Assembly: GCA_022385755.1 (NCBI GenBank)
Contig: MU278358.1
Span: 1 to 64,000 of the forward strand
Direction of reading: 5' to 3'
DNA: 64,000 nt
Origin: Trametopsis cervina
Lineage: Eukaryota > Basidiomycota > Agaricomycetes > Polyporales > Irpicaceae
The notes under the pieces were generated by a model, which worked only from the letters and a program-made list of their open reading frames with translations, was not told the origin of the DNA and ran no database searches. Position numbers and translations under genes: made by a program. This document shows positions 1 through 9,882 of this stretch, one piece after another (the first letter of the stretch is position 1; every line of letters begins with the position of its first letter).

Positions 1-479
1 GAGGAAATACAATACAAGTAAACTAAAGGCTTACCTAGCCCAGTGAAGACCAAAAGGTCGAGATGAGGGCTAGGAGCGATGAAGGCCAGGTATATGAACT
101 GCTTACATTTCCAAGGGAGTCCTTTTGCAACTCCGGATAGTGAGAAAAGAAGTGCGGCCGCAAAAGGAAATTTTCCAGCCCTTTTAGCCCGAAACGGTAA
201 TGGGAGTGCGCCCGGAAAATCCCCGCGCAGGGCACAGGGCATGACCGCATGCAACACAGATCCGGAGATCTGAACCGAAGATCTGCGCCCACAGCGGCAT
301 GGTGGCGTCTGCAGCAGCATTGTGGCGCAGATGAGTGCAGAGTCCCCTGCCGCCGGCCTAGGTGAGTGCAAACACGTCCGCGCGCAGTCGTAGACCGTTA
401 GCGCAGTAATTCAGTAGACATAGGTTGGGTAATTAAGTGGAAAGAGTTGTATTTACAGTACCTTGATGTAGATACACTG
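1..479. other. Intergenic, no gene recognised
   Basis: Short open frames exist on both strands, but none shows a domain, codon periodicity or splice pattern that I trust. The base composition is close to that of the coding regions. The stretch lies downstream of the broken ATPase fragment and might hold remains of a neighbouring gene cut by the window edge. Confidence 0.4.
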
Positions 480-1560
480 AATGCAACCAAAAAAAAGTCA
501 AATATCTGCCCGACATCCCGCCGCCCTTGCTCCTCACTGCTCTGACCCACTGTCCCTCCTCGTCGCTCGCCTGACATGCGCCAGCACATCCCGCCGCCTC
601 GCCCCTCATTTCTTGCTGCCCGCACTCGTCCTTGTCCCCTCATGCGTGATCGCTCACAATCGTCCTCTCAATACACTCATCCTCGTTGCCCATGCCGTCC
701 CTTGCCGTGCTCCTCGCTCGCTACCTGTGCCTGCCCTCGCATACACCGTCGTGCTCCCCACTCCCCACTCCCCGACGTGCCATTCTCACCCTCGTGGTCC
801 CCCTCATTCCCCTCGCCCTCGTCGCCCTCGTTCACTCTCTCCAGCCGCCCCTCGACTCAACACCCGCCCTGACGCCGACCTTCGTCATGCGCGCCGGCTT
901 CTGCTGTACGCCCTCGTCCGCTCTCTCCGCGCGCGCCCTGTCTCGACACCTGTGCCGCTGCTCGTCCGCGTCCGCCCTCGCCGCTCTCTCCTCGCGCCCC
1001 TTGCCTCGTCGCGCGCGCCGGCTTCTGCTGCACGCCCTCGTCCGCCCTCGTCCGCCCTTGCTCGCCCTCTCCGCGCTCCCCCTGTCTCGACGTCTGCGTC
1101 GCTGCAGACCTTCGTCAGTCTGCGTCCGCCCTCGTCGCCCTCTCCTCGCATCTTCGTCCTTGTTCCCCGTGTCGCCCTCGTCTATCTTGTTGCCCTTGCC
1201 CGCGCCCTCCCTTGTCCGCATCCTCCCTGGTCTGCGTGGCCCCCGTCCCGCTTCTTCCGCTCTGTCCGCGCGTCGATGCTGACCTTTGTCGCGCGCGGTC
1301 GTCTGCCGCACGCCCATGCGTCGCCCTCGTCAGACGTCGTCCGCCCTTGCCCGCTCTCTCCCCGCGCACTCCGCCTCGATGCCTGCACCATCGCAACACT
1401 CGAGCCGACGCTGACTTTCGTCGCGCGCACGGTCTTCTGCTGCACGCCCACGCGTCGCCTTCGTCCGCCCTCGTCCGCCCTCGTCTGCCCTTGCCCGCCC
1501 TCTCCGCCCGCCTCCGCCTCGACACCTGCGTCGCCGCTCGTCCGAAATGGCCGCTGAGAT
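480..1560. repeat. C-rich degenerate tandem repeat, period about 130 bp
   Basis: The plus strand is very rich in C and T and is built from CCCTCGTCCGCC-like words. A longer unit recurs: a block reading roughly GACCTTCGTC...CGCGC...CTTCTGCTG...ACGCC is visible near 883, 1011 (partial), 1108 (partial), 1278 and 1411; the last two copies are 133 bp apart. Long open frames on both strands (358 codons on plus, 214 on minus) are products of the skewed composition: they are Ser/Pro/Arg-rich or Arg/Ala/Gly-rich and change character only with the repeat. The array touches the point where the ATPase homology stops. Confidence 0.65.
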
Positions 1561-1625
1561 GGAAGTCAGAGACGTATCTTGAAGCAGATTGACAGAGGTA
1601 CACATATTTCTTTGGATAGCGGGCT

Positions 1626-2717
1626 TTCATTCCCAGATTCTCTGCCTCGACAGGACGGACATGTGCACCGTCGGGTTTGGGGAAGCGTTCCTGAGGTTCG
1701 GATTCACCAGTGAGACTGCTATTGTCAACCTTCAGATCAGTGGCCGCAAAGAGGATCAAATCAGCAGGCGTCTTGTCACCAACCCGCTGTCAATCACAGT
1801 CTGTGTGAACGACGGTCTCTTGATTGATGAGGAGACACGTACCACAAGGACGACATCGCCCTTGACCAGATCCGCCGCAGGAATCGACGTGAGGATCGCG
1901 TCACGGACAACGCGACAAGATGGTGGTATCATAGCCAGGAATGACGCCAGAATAGCCTCGGACTTCTGCAGCTGATAAAACTCGATGAACGCATTTAGGA
2001 AGGCAACAGCAATGAGCATGCCACCAAGGTATGTATTGGCGAAGCTATCCTGTTGGAGAGAACCACTTAATGATCATCGACAGACCCTGAGGAATGTCGG
2101 ACTTACCTTAAAGTCAATTCCGAGTAGTACATACTCGAGCACGCCGGCGATGATGAGAAGGATGTTGAACATCGTCAGCAGGCAGTCGATGTACTGATAG
2201 GAAGAGATAGTTAACCAATGAGAACACGTCTTCATGAAACAGGAGACAGGTATACCTTTCGTAGTGCCGATTTCTTCTTCGGGGGAGTGAGGACGTTCGG
2301 TCCATCGCGCGCAAGTCTTGATTTTGCCTCCTCATTCGTCAAGCCGACCGAACCGCCCGGATCTTAAGTGTCAATATGGGTATCGAGGACCTTCGGAAGC
2401 TCTGTGAAATCGAGCGCATGCTCGGTGAGATCGACTTTGTCAAGCTCAGACGGCTGGCCCAGCTTATGTTTGGTCTTCTGATCCTCAAGATGTTCATAAC
2501 CAGCTGCGGCAAGCTCTTTGTCCTCCTTGGTGATCTCACGCTTCATCTCCACCCCTCTGGGGCGAAGGTGGCCGTGATAGACTTTCTCCTCGGTGATCTC
2601 TCCCTGGTCTTGTTGATCAAAGGCAACAACGCGTGGGCCTGCGGCCTCTAGATCCTCCACTTGAAGTGTGGCGTGATGAAGAGAGAGCTTTTCGCCACTG
2701 GTCTCGTCTACAGACAT
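1626..2717 (-). pseudogene. Na+/K+-ATPase-type P-type ATPase (P2C-like), 5' fragment, broken
   Basis: In an intact gene this would be the alpha-subunit-type ion pump of the plasma membrane. The fragment starts at an ATG at 2717 and keeps an acidic N-terminus, the cation-ATPase N-terminal domain, the first transmembrane pair (ending YVLLGIDF), and the A-domain with the hallmark VDNSSLTGESEPQ near 1690. Three introns can be removed cleanly: one after ...SALRK, one after ...GIDFK and one in ...VLV|RVGDKTP. Two lesions are visible. A TAA lies in frame at 2366-2364, inside a conserved stretch (HIDT-stop-DPGGSVGLTNEE) with no usable intron around it. The homology ends after ...EAENL near 1640, before the phosphorylation domain (DKTGT), and runs into unrelated sequence and the C-rich repeat. 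The catalytic aspartate is therefore absent. I infer a dead fragment. A sequencing error could explain the stop but not the missing two thirds of the protein. Confidence 0.75.
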
Positions 2718-3945
2718 CGTTGAAGGGCGGCAATGGAAGACCACGTCAGGCCGTAGCATAGCACTGTGAGGCCGTACCCGAGCGGGCACGCGTTCTCGAG
2801 TAGGCGTTGGGTGAACGTCGGCTGCTCGGGCTGCGTGGGTGCGTCGGCGGATGGGCATGTGGAGAGTGCGTCGGCGGCGGCGGTAGTGGTGGTGGTGGTA
2901 GCGATGGGGGCAGGAGCTGGAGTTGGAGCGGCGACGATGGCGGTGGGAATCGGGACAACGATGAGCTTCGACTTCACAAGTGGAACATGAACGTCCTCGT
3001 CGTCGTCATGCTCATCATCAAGCACAAGAACGCGCGCAAACTCAGCCGCATGCGCAAATGTAGCAGCAAGCGGCGGGGTCTGCAGGCCCTCCTCCTCGCT
3101 CTCCAATTCGGATGCGGATGCGGATGTGAGATCGAGATCGAGGCGATTGACGTCGGCGGGGCCGTGTATAGGCGGGAGAGAGCACGAGAGGGAGGCGAGG
3201 CTTGCTTCTTCTGGTGTTAGGATGTCTGTGGTGGGGACGAGGACTGTGCTTTCGCTTAGCTCCGGGGGCGGGGATGGTGCTCGAGGTTGGTGAGGGGACG
3301 GCGGCGCTGGAGCTTGGTGAGGGGACGAGAACGGTGCTCTTGCTTAGCTCGAGATCATCGGAGGGGGAAGCGGGGAGGAGGAGCATCTCTGGAAGAATTG
3401 ATGTTGAGGGGGCTGCGTATTGTTGTGGGAGGTGATGGTGGTGTGAGTTTGGGGGTAGGTCTGCAGTGATTCATATTGGGTTAGCACATAGTATGGGAGG
3501 TAGGCAAAAGGAAAGCTACGTACTCAACGTGTGCAACGCGCCGCATGATGCTCGCGTTTGAATGCTCAGACTGCGTCAAGCGACGCGACTCGCCGCTCGA
3601 CACACTGAATCGGCGGAAGACACTTGTGCGTTTGGAGTCCAACTTGGAGGACCGTGCAGAGCCCATGCACATCGAGCTGAACGAGACTATTCACGGGCCG
3701 ACGGGCGCTGCGGCAGATGCAACGAGCAAGTGTGCATGCAAGCGACTGGTAGATTTGGGTGAGGTGGAGGTGGTGCGGCGACGGCGGTGGAAGCGGTGGA
3801 AGAAGTGGTCGATGGCCTCTTTGACCTTTTCACGCGTGCCGTGGTGGGAGTGCACAGAGGACGGCGGGGACGAGGGCGGAAGGGAGGCGGACAGGGGACC
3901 AACATAGTGCGAGGCCAGCAGAATGGAGAGCGGGACGGGACACAA
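2708..3945 (-). CDS. Hypothetical proline/serine-rich protein, probable multi-exon
   Basis: I do not recognise this gene and the model is tentative. On the minus strand several open frames can be chained: a basic piece with a short amphipathic helix (REKVKEAIDHFF) around 3840-3750, a piece rich in phosphorylatable Ser (FRRFSVSSGESRR) at 3672-3525, a Pro-rich piece after a likely intron (GTACGT near 3523 to CAG near 3460), and a final piece at about 3215-2708. That last piece is acidic (DDEHDDDED), then low-complexity Ala/Pro/Thr, and ends in a hydrophobic segment (GYGLTVLCYGLTW) that could be one membrane helix. The stop at 2708 lies about 10 bases inside the start of the ATPase fragment, an arrangement expected if the fragment was joined here by rearrangement. 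The start codon is uncertain. Confidence 0.35.
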
Positions 3946-4069
3946 AACAGAAAGCGCGCGAGGCGGGATGATGGCAGGACGGCCGAGGGGATGGGCGGGA
4001 CAAACATTTGCCGCGGGAGATGGACCGCGCGGTGCATGCCCTGATCACACTGATGGGCATACTATACTA

Positions 4070-5030
4070 GGCAATAATAAAAGGACTACTATTATAACTA
4101 TAAAGAGTAGTATAAGGACTACTTTTAATATGTAATATATACGGTATATATACTACTGTGTCTGTGCACAGACCACTTTAGAGTAGGGCAGACAGGACAA
4201 TAGGACAATAGCATGACGCAACAATAGAAAGAGAACAAAAGAAGAACAATAAACAAAGGGGGATAATAGAAATGGTGCCACTCCAGGCGTAATTACTAAT
4301 GCCGAGCCTAAGTCATAGACTGATGGACCGGGAGTCCAATGGGTCAGAGAAGGGGAGAGTCCGAGGTTCCAGAAGGATCTGGAAGCCGTGCAGAGTTACA
4401 GGGCTGGTGATGTCACTATCAGACCAGGCCGAGCAAGGAGCGCAAGTGCACGTGCATATGCAAGTCATGTGATTGTGCAGGTCATGAGACCATGTCAACG
4501 AGTCATGTGATCGTGAGGATGTGTAGAATGCACCAAAATAAAAATAAATTAGGCGCTACATATATAACCCTGACACCATATAAGCATACATTTTCCACAT
4601 TGTGAAGTCCTTTTCCCACAGTGTATAAATTAACTGTAAAGTCTTAAATCAAATTCAAAAAATTACTATAAATTCCATATAGTCTTCAAAGTCCTTTATA
4701 AGTCCTTTTAGTGCATAGTTATGGTTATGTGGTCTTTCAAATTACTTTAATAGTGGGTAATACATTATATAATGTGTTTTTTCACTGTCAAAATGGTTTT
4801 AGCCATTAAAAAAACAGAAACAGTTGCTTAATGTAATGCATATATTCTTAAACATATAAAGCCCTCAGGAATCATACCCTGCCGCTTGCTGGCATGCTCA
4901 CCAAGTACCTTACATCTGCTGAGAATTATCAATATAATATTAACCAGCATGACCAGTCAATAATCAAAAGGTACAGTATATTTGTTCTGTCACCCCTTTT
5001 GGAGTTCAAATTTACATTTTGTCCATCCAT
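4070..5030. other. AT-rich intergenic island
   Basis: About 960 bp markedly richer in A and T than its surroundings, with no credible coding frame. Short direct repeats are visible: AAGGACTACT twice near 4080-4120, GGACAATA twice near 4196, AGTCATGTGAT twice near 4464 and 4502, and several AAGTCCTTTT words near 4605-4710. Runs such as ATATATACGGTATATATAC occur. I could not find paired terminal repeats or target-site duplications. It could be a decayed MITE or LTR, or a mutated repeat. Confidence 0.45.
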
Positions 5031-5284
5031 AATGGCATTCACCCATTATTCTGCCTGACCACTACCCTAAACAGCACTATTAGACCTGACCCTTTGTCAA
5101 CTATGAAAGTGGCAAATCTCATTATGTACCGGGCCGCAGCGCGCCGACGCCACGACGCCGAGGCTTCACCATTTCGGGCGCATCCCCACCAATCGGGCTT
5201 GGCACTCGCGTCCGTGCACAGGCCCTCCTTTCTCCTGCTCCCACCGTGCTCTGTGCTCTCTACCGCCTCCGACATACTTCAGTG

Positions 5285-7398
5285 ATGGACGAAGACCCCG
5301 CTCTTTCGACACTGAGTACCAGTGCAGAAACTGTGCGCAACCTCCCCTTGTTGTACATCCCGCCTCGAGCGCGCCGACACTCCCACTCCCACTCCCACTC
5401 CCACTCCCACTCCCGCTCGCGCTCGCGCTCAAGACGCTCTCGCTCTCGCCCAGCCTCCCCCTTAGCATCCTATCCCTCGTCGCCCTACGCACGTAGTGCT
5501 TCAGCCTCGCCCTCTCCATCTAGTCCCTCGGGCGAGTCCGTCTCCTCTCTCCCTTCCGTCGCCTCCTCCTTCCTGTTCTCCTCGGTCCCCGCCAGCCCTC
5601 CCCATCCCCAGCCGCACAATCATCACTACCACTACGGACATCGTGATGCTCGCGGACTCGGACACTATGAGTTCGGTGAGGGAGACAGCAGCCTAATAAT
5701 CCCGTCCCTCACGCTCCCGTCCGCCCTGCGCCCGCCGACCGCCTCCGGTCGCGCTCTCGGCCGCGTGCAGCTAATTGTCCTAGGCGGTGCTGCGTTACCC
5801 CGCATAGATGCTGCTGAAGAGGAAGAAGAAGAAGTGGAAGAGGTTGTGTCTGTGTTGACGGACGCAGATTGTCCCGAGGTCGTGCATGTAGGGCCCTGGC
5901 AGGCGTCCGGCGAAGACAGAGAAGATGTCGTTGTGCGGTCCGTGTGCGTGTCGACAGACTGGGTTGAGCAAGGCGAGGAGAGGTTCGAGCCGGCGCGGAA
6001 CGTCGAGATCACGCACGTACGGTGGCGCAGCGCTGCTGCACAGGTGGGCCCATGCAGCAGCGTTTCTGGTGTCGCCAGTGCTGACTCCTGACCCGACCTC
6101 TCTTCTGACAGCCTAATAATGCTCTTCGAGCTGTACTTTCGGTGCTCGGGGCGCGGTCTGGCTCAATGTCAGGGTTGTATTATGATGGAGGGCCGCCGTC
6201 TGTTCCTACCGCGCGAGGTCGTGCGGAATCCGCGAACGCCCCCTCGGGGCCTTCTTTCTCTCATGACGATGTTCTCACAGTTACCGTGCTCATACCTTCC
6301 GTCCGTAAGTGTCTGCTCTCCGCTGCACATGCCATGACTTGACGCAGGTACTGTATGTATTTAGCACCATCTCCTACAGATGAGCTGCTCGTCACCGAGC
6401 TGGGCAGACGTGTTCCGCTCATTATTTTGCGCCCGACACCCCAGCGATCAGATGCTTCACACCCACTTCCGGAAGAAGAACAGACCCCTAGGCCTACGAC
6501 CGACGTTCCGCCATATAAGTCTCACGAACCGCTAAACCATCGATCCTCCGGGATCGTCTCCAGTATCAGGCCGTCGACGCCATTGGATCTGCGCACAGCG
6601 CTCTATCAAAGCCCGCGAGCAATATCGACTCTGCGAAGAGAGGCGTACGCGTTATCAATACGCTCAATAGGATATCCACCTGAGCTCAACACGGCAGAGA
6701 GAGCAGAGGATGCATCATACAAGGACAGCGGGCAAGAACTTGTGCGAAGTCGAACGCACGGACGACGAGAGGCAGAAGGATCGTTTCAGACACAGGACAG
6801 TGACGATGCCGAGTCCTCTCACGTTCGCGGCGTCCCGTCGGCGCAGGAGGGCGTGCGTGCTGCAAGAGTTGGCGGCGCAACGCGGGGTACCCAGCAGAAG
6901 ACCTTTGGCACCGGCACCGTCAAGGGTCGACCGCGAGGCAACGCTGGCACGCTCGAACGGCGGCGCACGATCACAGCGTCTACGCACGCCCGTCCCTCGC
7001 TCGCTCGACTGGACTCGCTCAACGCCTCACAAGCCTCCTCTCCTTCTTATCTTTTCCCCGCACCGGTCCCTGTCTCTCCATCTGCACAGCCCAGGCGCCG
7101 TCGGTACGCCGCAGAGCACGGTCTATCTGCCTCGACATCAGCGCCTCCGTTCTCTCCATTCGCGGACCCGCTGCACCTCCCGTCTCTCGTCCGCCTCGCG
7201 CTCGAGGGTTTACTTCTCGCTCCGCTGCGCGCCAGTCTGCACCGGCTGTTCAGAGGCAGCATGGTGACGACAGGAGCCCCACACGATGATGCGAAGGAGG
7301 CGGGCACAGGCGTGCTGCCGCTCGTACTCGTATCAGGCGTCGCATTCTGCGCGGGCATCGGCGTTGGCGTGCTTCTTACGCAGGCGAGAACGGCTTGA
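5285..7398 (+). CDS. Tail-anchored protein with a degenerate septin/GTPase-like domain
   Basis: Proposed exons are 5285-6016, 6112-6304 and 6380-7398 (last acceptor less certain), giving about 650 residues. The N-terminus has His-Ser then Ser-Arg dipeptide runs (from ACTCCC and GCTCGC repeats, 5379-5440). Around residue 160 a beta-strand-like RVQLIVLGG resembles strand 1 of a septin or AIG1-type GTPase, but no GKS/T follows; an acidic Glu run comes instead. Exon 2 ends with a hydrophobic strand (VLTVTVLIPS) and exon 3 opens with ELLVTELGRRVPLIIL, which is like the septin strand that precedes the base-recognition loop. The middle of exon 3 is disordered. The last 30 residues form one hydrophobic helix (VLPLVLVSGVAFCAGIGVGV), suggesting a tail anchor. 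Known: basidiomycetes carry septin-like G-domain proteins of this general layout. Inference: nucleotide binding is weak or lost. Another intron near 6650-6760 is possible. Confidence 0.6.
5379..5440 (+). repeat. In-gene hexanucleotide repeat (ACTCCC)n then (GCTCGC)n
   Basis: About five ACTCCC units pass into GCTCGC units, encoding alternating His-Ser and Arg-Ser. It lies in the first exon of the tail-anchored protein and keeps the frame. Length variation between strains is likely. Confidence 0.7.
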
Positions 7399-7842
7399 AG
7401 CCATGTTTGGTGAAAACGTGTCGGGGGATGCGGGGTCGTAACAGGGCTGTCGAGTACTCTCTTCGTAGACATGTTGTATTTTTGCTTGTGATTTTAGATA
7501 GGGCGGGGTGTCGTGATTCGGGACTCGTTAATCTGTAACAGATTTGTTGTATAAATATGTCGTGGCTTTTACGCTTTTTCCAGAGCCGTGATGAAACAGA
7601 CGTGGATTTAATGTCTGGTTTGCACCAAATTACAGGCCTAGATTTCCATCTGGAGTCAGCCGCTATGCGTGTATCGAGCCACGCAGTCATATTCAGCCCT
7701 GAAAGTGACAAGATTGCACATTCTCGAGACGTCGCCCGTGCAACTCACAGGCATTGGACGAATCGCTACATACACGCGGATATAAACATTATACAAGTAA
7801 ACATTAACACCTCTATGGACGGGGTGCAGTCCCTACCAAGCT
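7399..7842. other. Intergenic between convergent genes
   Basis: Holds the 3' flanks of the plus-strand tail-anchored protein and the minus-strand hydrolase. No gene seen. Confidence 0.5.
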
Positions 7843-9292
7843 TCACAACTTGCTCTGGAGATCCGTCCTAGCCCCCGGTACAAATGTGTTCTTGACGTTA
7901 TGCAAGAGAGCGGCGTGCAGCGCCTCTGCAAGACGTCTGGGCTGGTACTGCACGACGAGGTGACCCGCGCCTTCGACCCTTGCGACAGACGCGTACATGC
8001 CCCGCGCGGCATTCTTTAATAGGTCTTCATGGATCTCTCGAGGGCTGGTACGGCCCGCGGTAGTATGAGCGCAGGGGGCGAGCACAGAAAGACGTAAAGA
8101 CGTACACGATGTCGTTGGCCCCACCGAAGATGAAGTGCACTGGCATCCTAGCACACAGGTTATGCACGTAGGCGTAGGCGCGGCTCTTGCCCGTGACATC
8201 CAAATAGCAAGCCTAGGCAATAGACTTGGTGTCTCAGTCTGACAGAAGAGAAGAACGAACACCGACCACTTCTTGTTCCTTGGTGCACTTCAGCGTAACA
8301 CCCTCTTTGTCAGGGTATGTTAGCGTCGGGAGATCTCTTAGCCCGTATTTCTGCACACACCCAAGAATAGTGAGAGGCTGGAATGTGAAGGGGTTGCCTC
8401 TGGAGACACGTACGACGTATAGCTTCAGGATCCTGGGATCCCAGACCTGGTAGGCCGGTCGAGAGCTGAACTGCTTGTACGCCTCTTCATAAGTGGGCCA
8501 TACATCCCTTCTCTTGCCAGAAAGGACGGGAAGGCTTTTTATGGTGTTAGCCTCCGTTCGTCTGTAGAACATAGGGTCTACGAGGAAGATGGACTCGTAG
8601 GTTATCTTAGGCATGTACGTGTCCGATAGAACACTAAGCGTATACGACCATGTCAGACCACAGGTTAAAGATCACCCACATGGACGTACATTGCGGAGCC
8701 TCCCATGGAATGACCAAAGCCCACGAGTCTCCTGGTTTGGAAGTTGATATCTACCCCGGTGCCGAGGCCAGCTACGAAAGCATGAATTGCCCGAGAGTAC
8801 TCTTGCCAGTCGACTACCTCGCGAGTGCACGCATCTCTATCAGAAATGACAGACAAAAACTCAGACAGAAACTCACAGACGGGTGTATGTCCCCAGCTCA
8901 GGGTCTCCTCATTCAGGACGCCTCCGTCTCCGTGGTTTGGGCAGTCAATGCTCCAGAACTCGCGTATCTTGATGACATTGCTAGTACCGTTTTCGGTGAG
9001 AACGTCAAATAGGTCCTCAATGGTGGGCTCCCAGTGTTCCTTGTGGTACCCAGTCGCGTGCGCACAGATGACTGTGAGAGCGTCCGGGTCGAGGGACTGG
9101 TGGGTAGGACTCCAATACCGCTTGGCTGTCACCTACGTGGATGGACGGTTCGATCATGAGCAAATGAGCAGCCCCTTCACCGTTGCATTATGCCAGCCCC
9201 CATGCGCAATGGCTAGAGTTGTGGGTACTCACTACGAGCGGATAATAAGGACGCGGGTCGAGCGTGTACGCTTCAAACTGAAGAGGGGCCAT
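7843..9292 (-). CDS. Alpha/beta hydrolase (AB hydrolase-1 type)
   Basis: A serine hydrolase fold of about 330 residues, substrate unknown. Exons inferred: 9292-9233 (MAPLQFEAYTL...), 9132-8690, 8633 to about 8260, about 8213-8111 and about 8040-7843; the first two junctions close the frame exactly. Visible motifs are an early strand with VICAHATG (oxyanion-hole side), the nucleophile elbow GHSMGG near the end of exon 2, an acid-bearing strand HFIFGGANDIV in exon 4 and the histidine in EGAGHLVVQ in exon 5, so a complete Ser-Asp-His set is plausible. No signal peptide or membrane segment is seen, so it is probably cytosolic. Family members are often annotated as toxin-biosynthesis-like or epoxide-hydrolase-like, but no biosynthetic genes lie nearby. 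The start at 9292 is the first ATG joined by a clean GTGAGT intron. Confidence 0.85.
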
Positions 9293-9882
9293 GTGAGTGG
9301 GGTGTTCGTGTTCGTTGCGAAACAGGCAGCAAGTTCAGCTCCTATAAAGCCCGATGTGTATAATTGTACTTATAGCACTGTTGATAGCTTGACGGTTATC
9401 ACAGGATGGTACACCATGGACATCCTGTGCCGCACTGTTACCCCAGCCTCGGGTATCGGACTGGTCGTAGCCGAATGCTTTACTTTGGCGCTCAGCTTCA
9501 GTATTTCGGATAATGAACTGATCACACTCCATAATACGATTCATGAGTCAGAGTAAGTACCACAAGCAATCTTTTGAGAATCGCTACAGTCTGTTTCATA
9601 AAAATAAATCAACTCACCCTGCCGCATCTCACTCCAGCACCTGCAACTTCTGAGTGTATGAGGACAGGCGTCACTGTACACGTTGAGAGTCTCGTCTCGT
9701 ACCAGGGCATATTGTGGACCACCCGGATAAGAAACAGTACGACTCACCTCGATCTCCAATCACTAGTCTCTGGCATCGCAATGGTGCTCTGCGCCTTTAA
9801 TAGCAGGATAGAATATGAACCGGTTTGACGAGTGTTAATCAACTACGTCTCCCAAGTAGAGTAGACGACATACTCAAGCAGA
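9293..9882. other. Intergenic between two minus-strand genes
   Basis: Promoter side of the hydrolase and 3' flank of rrp9. A 72-codon minus-strand frame at 9759-9541 starts with Met but has no recognisable features. Confidence 0.4.

Noticed and set aside
481..1557. 358-codon plus-strand open frame and 214-codon minus frame in the C-rich region
   Set aside because: Both follow from strand-skewed tandem repeats without stops. Composition is Pro/Ser/Arg or Arg/Ala/Gly only, with no domain or splice logic; the minus frame merely fuses the ATPase end with repeat sequence.
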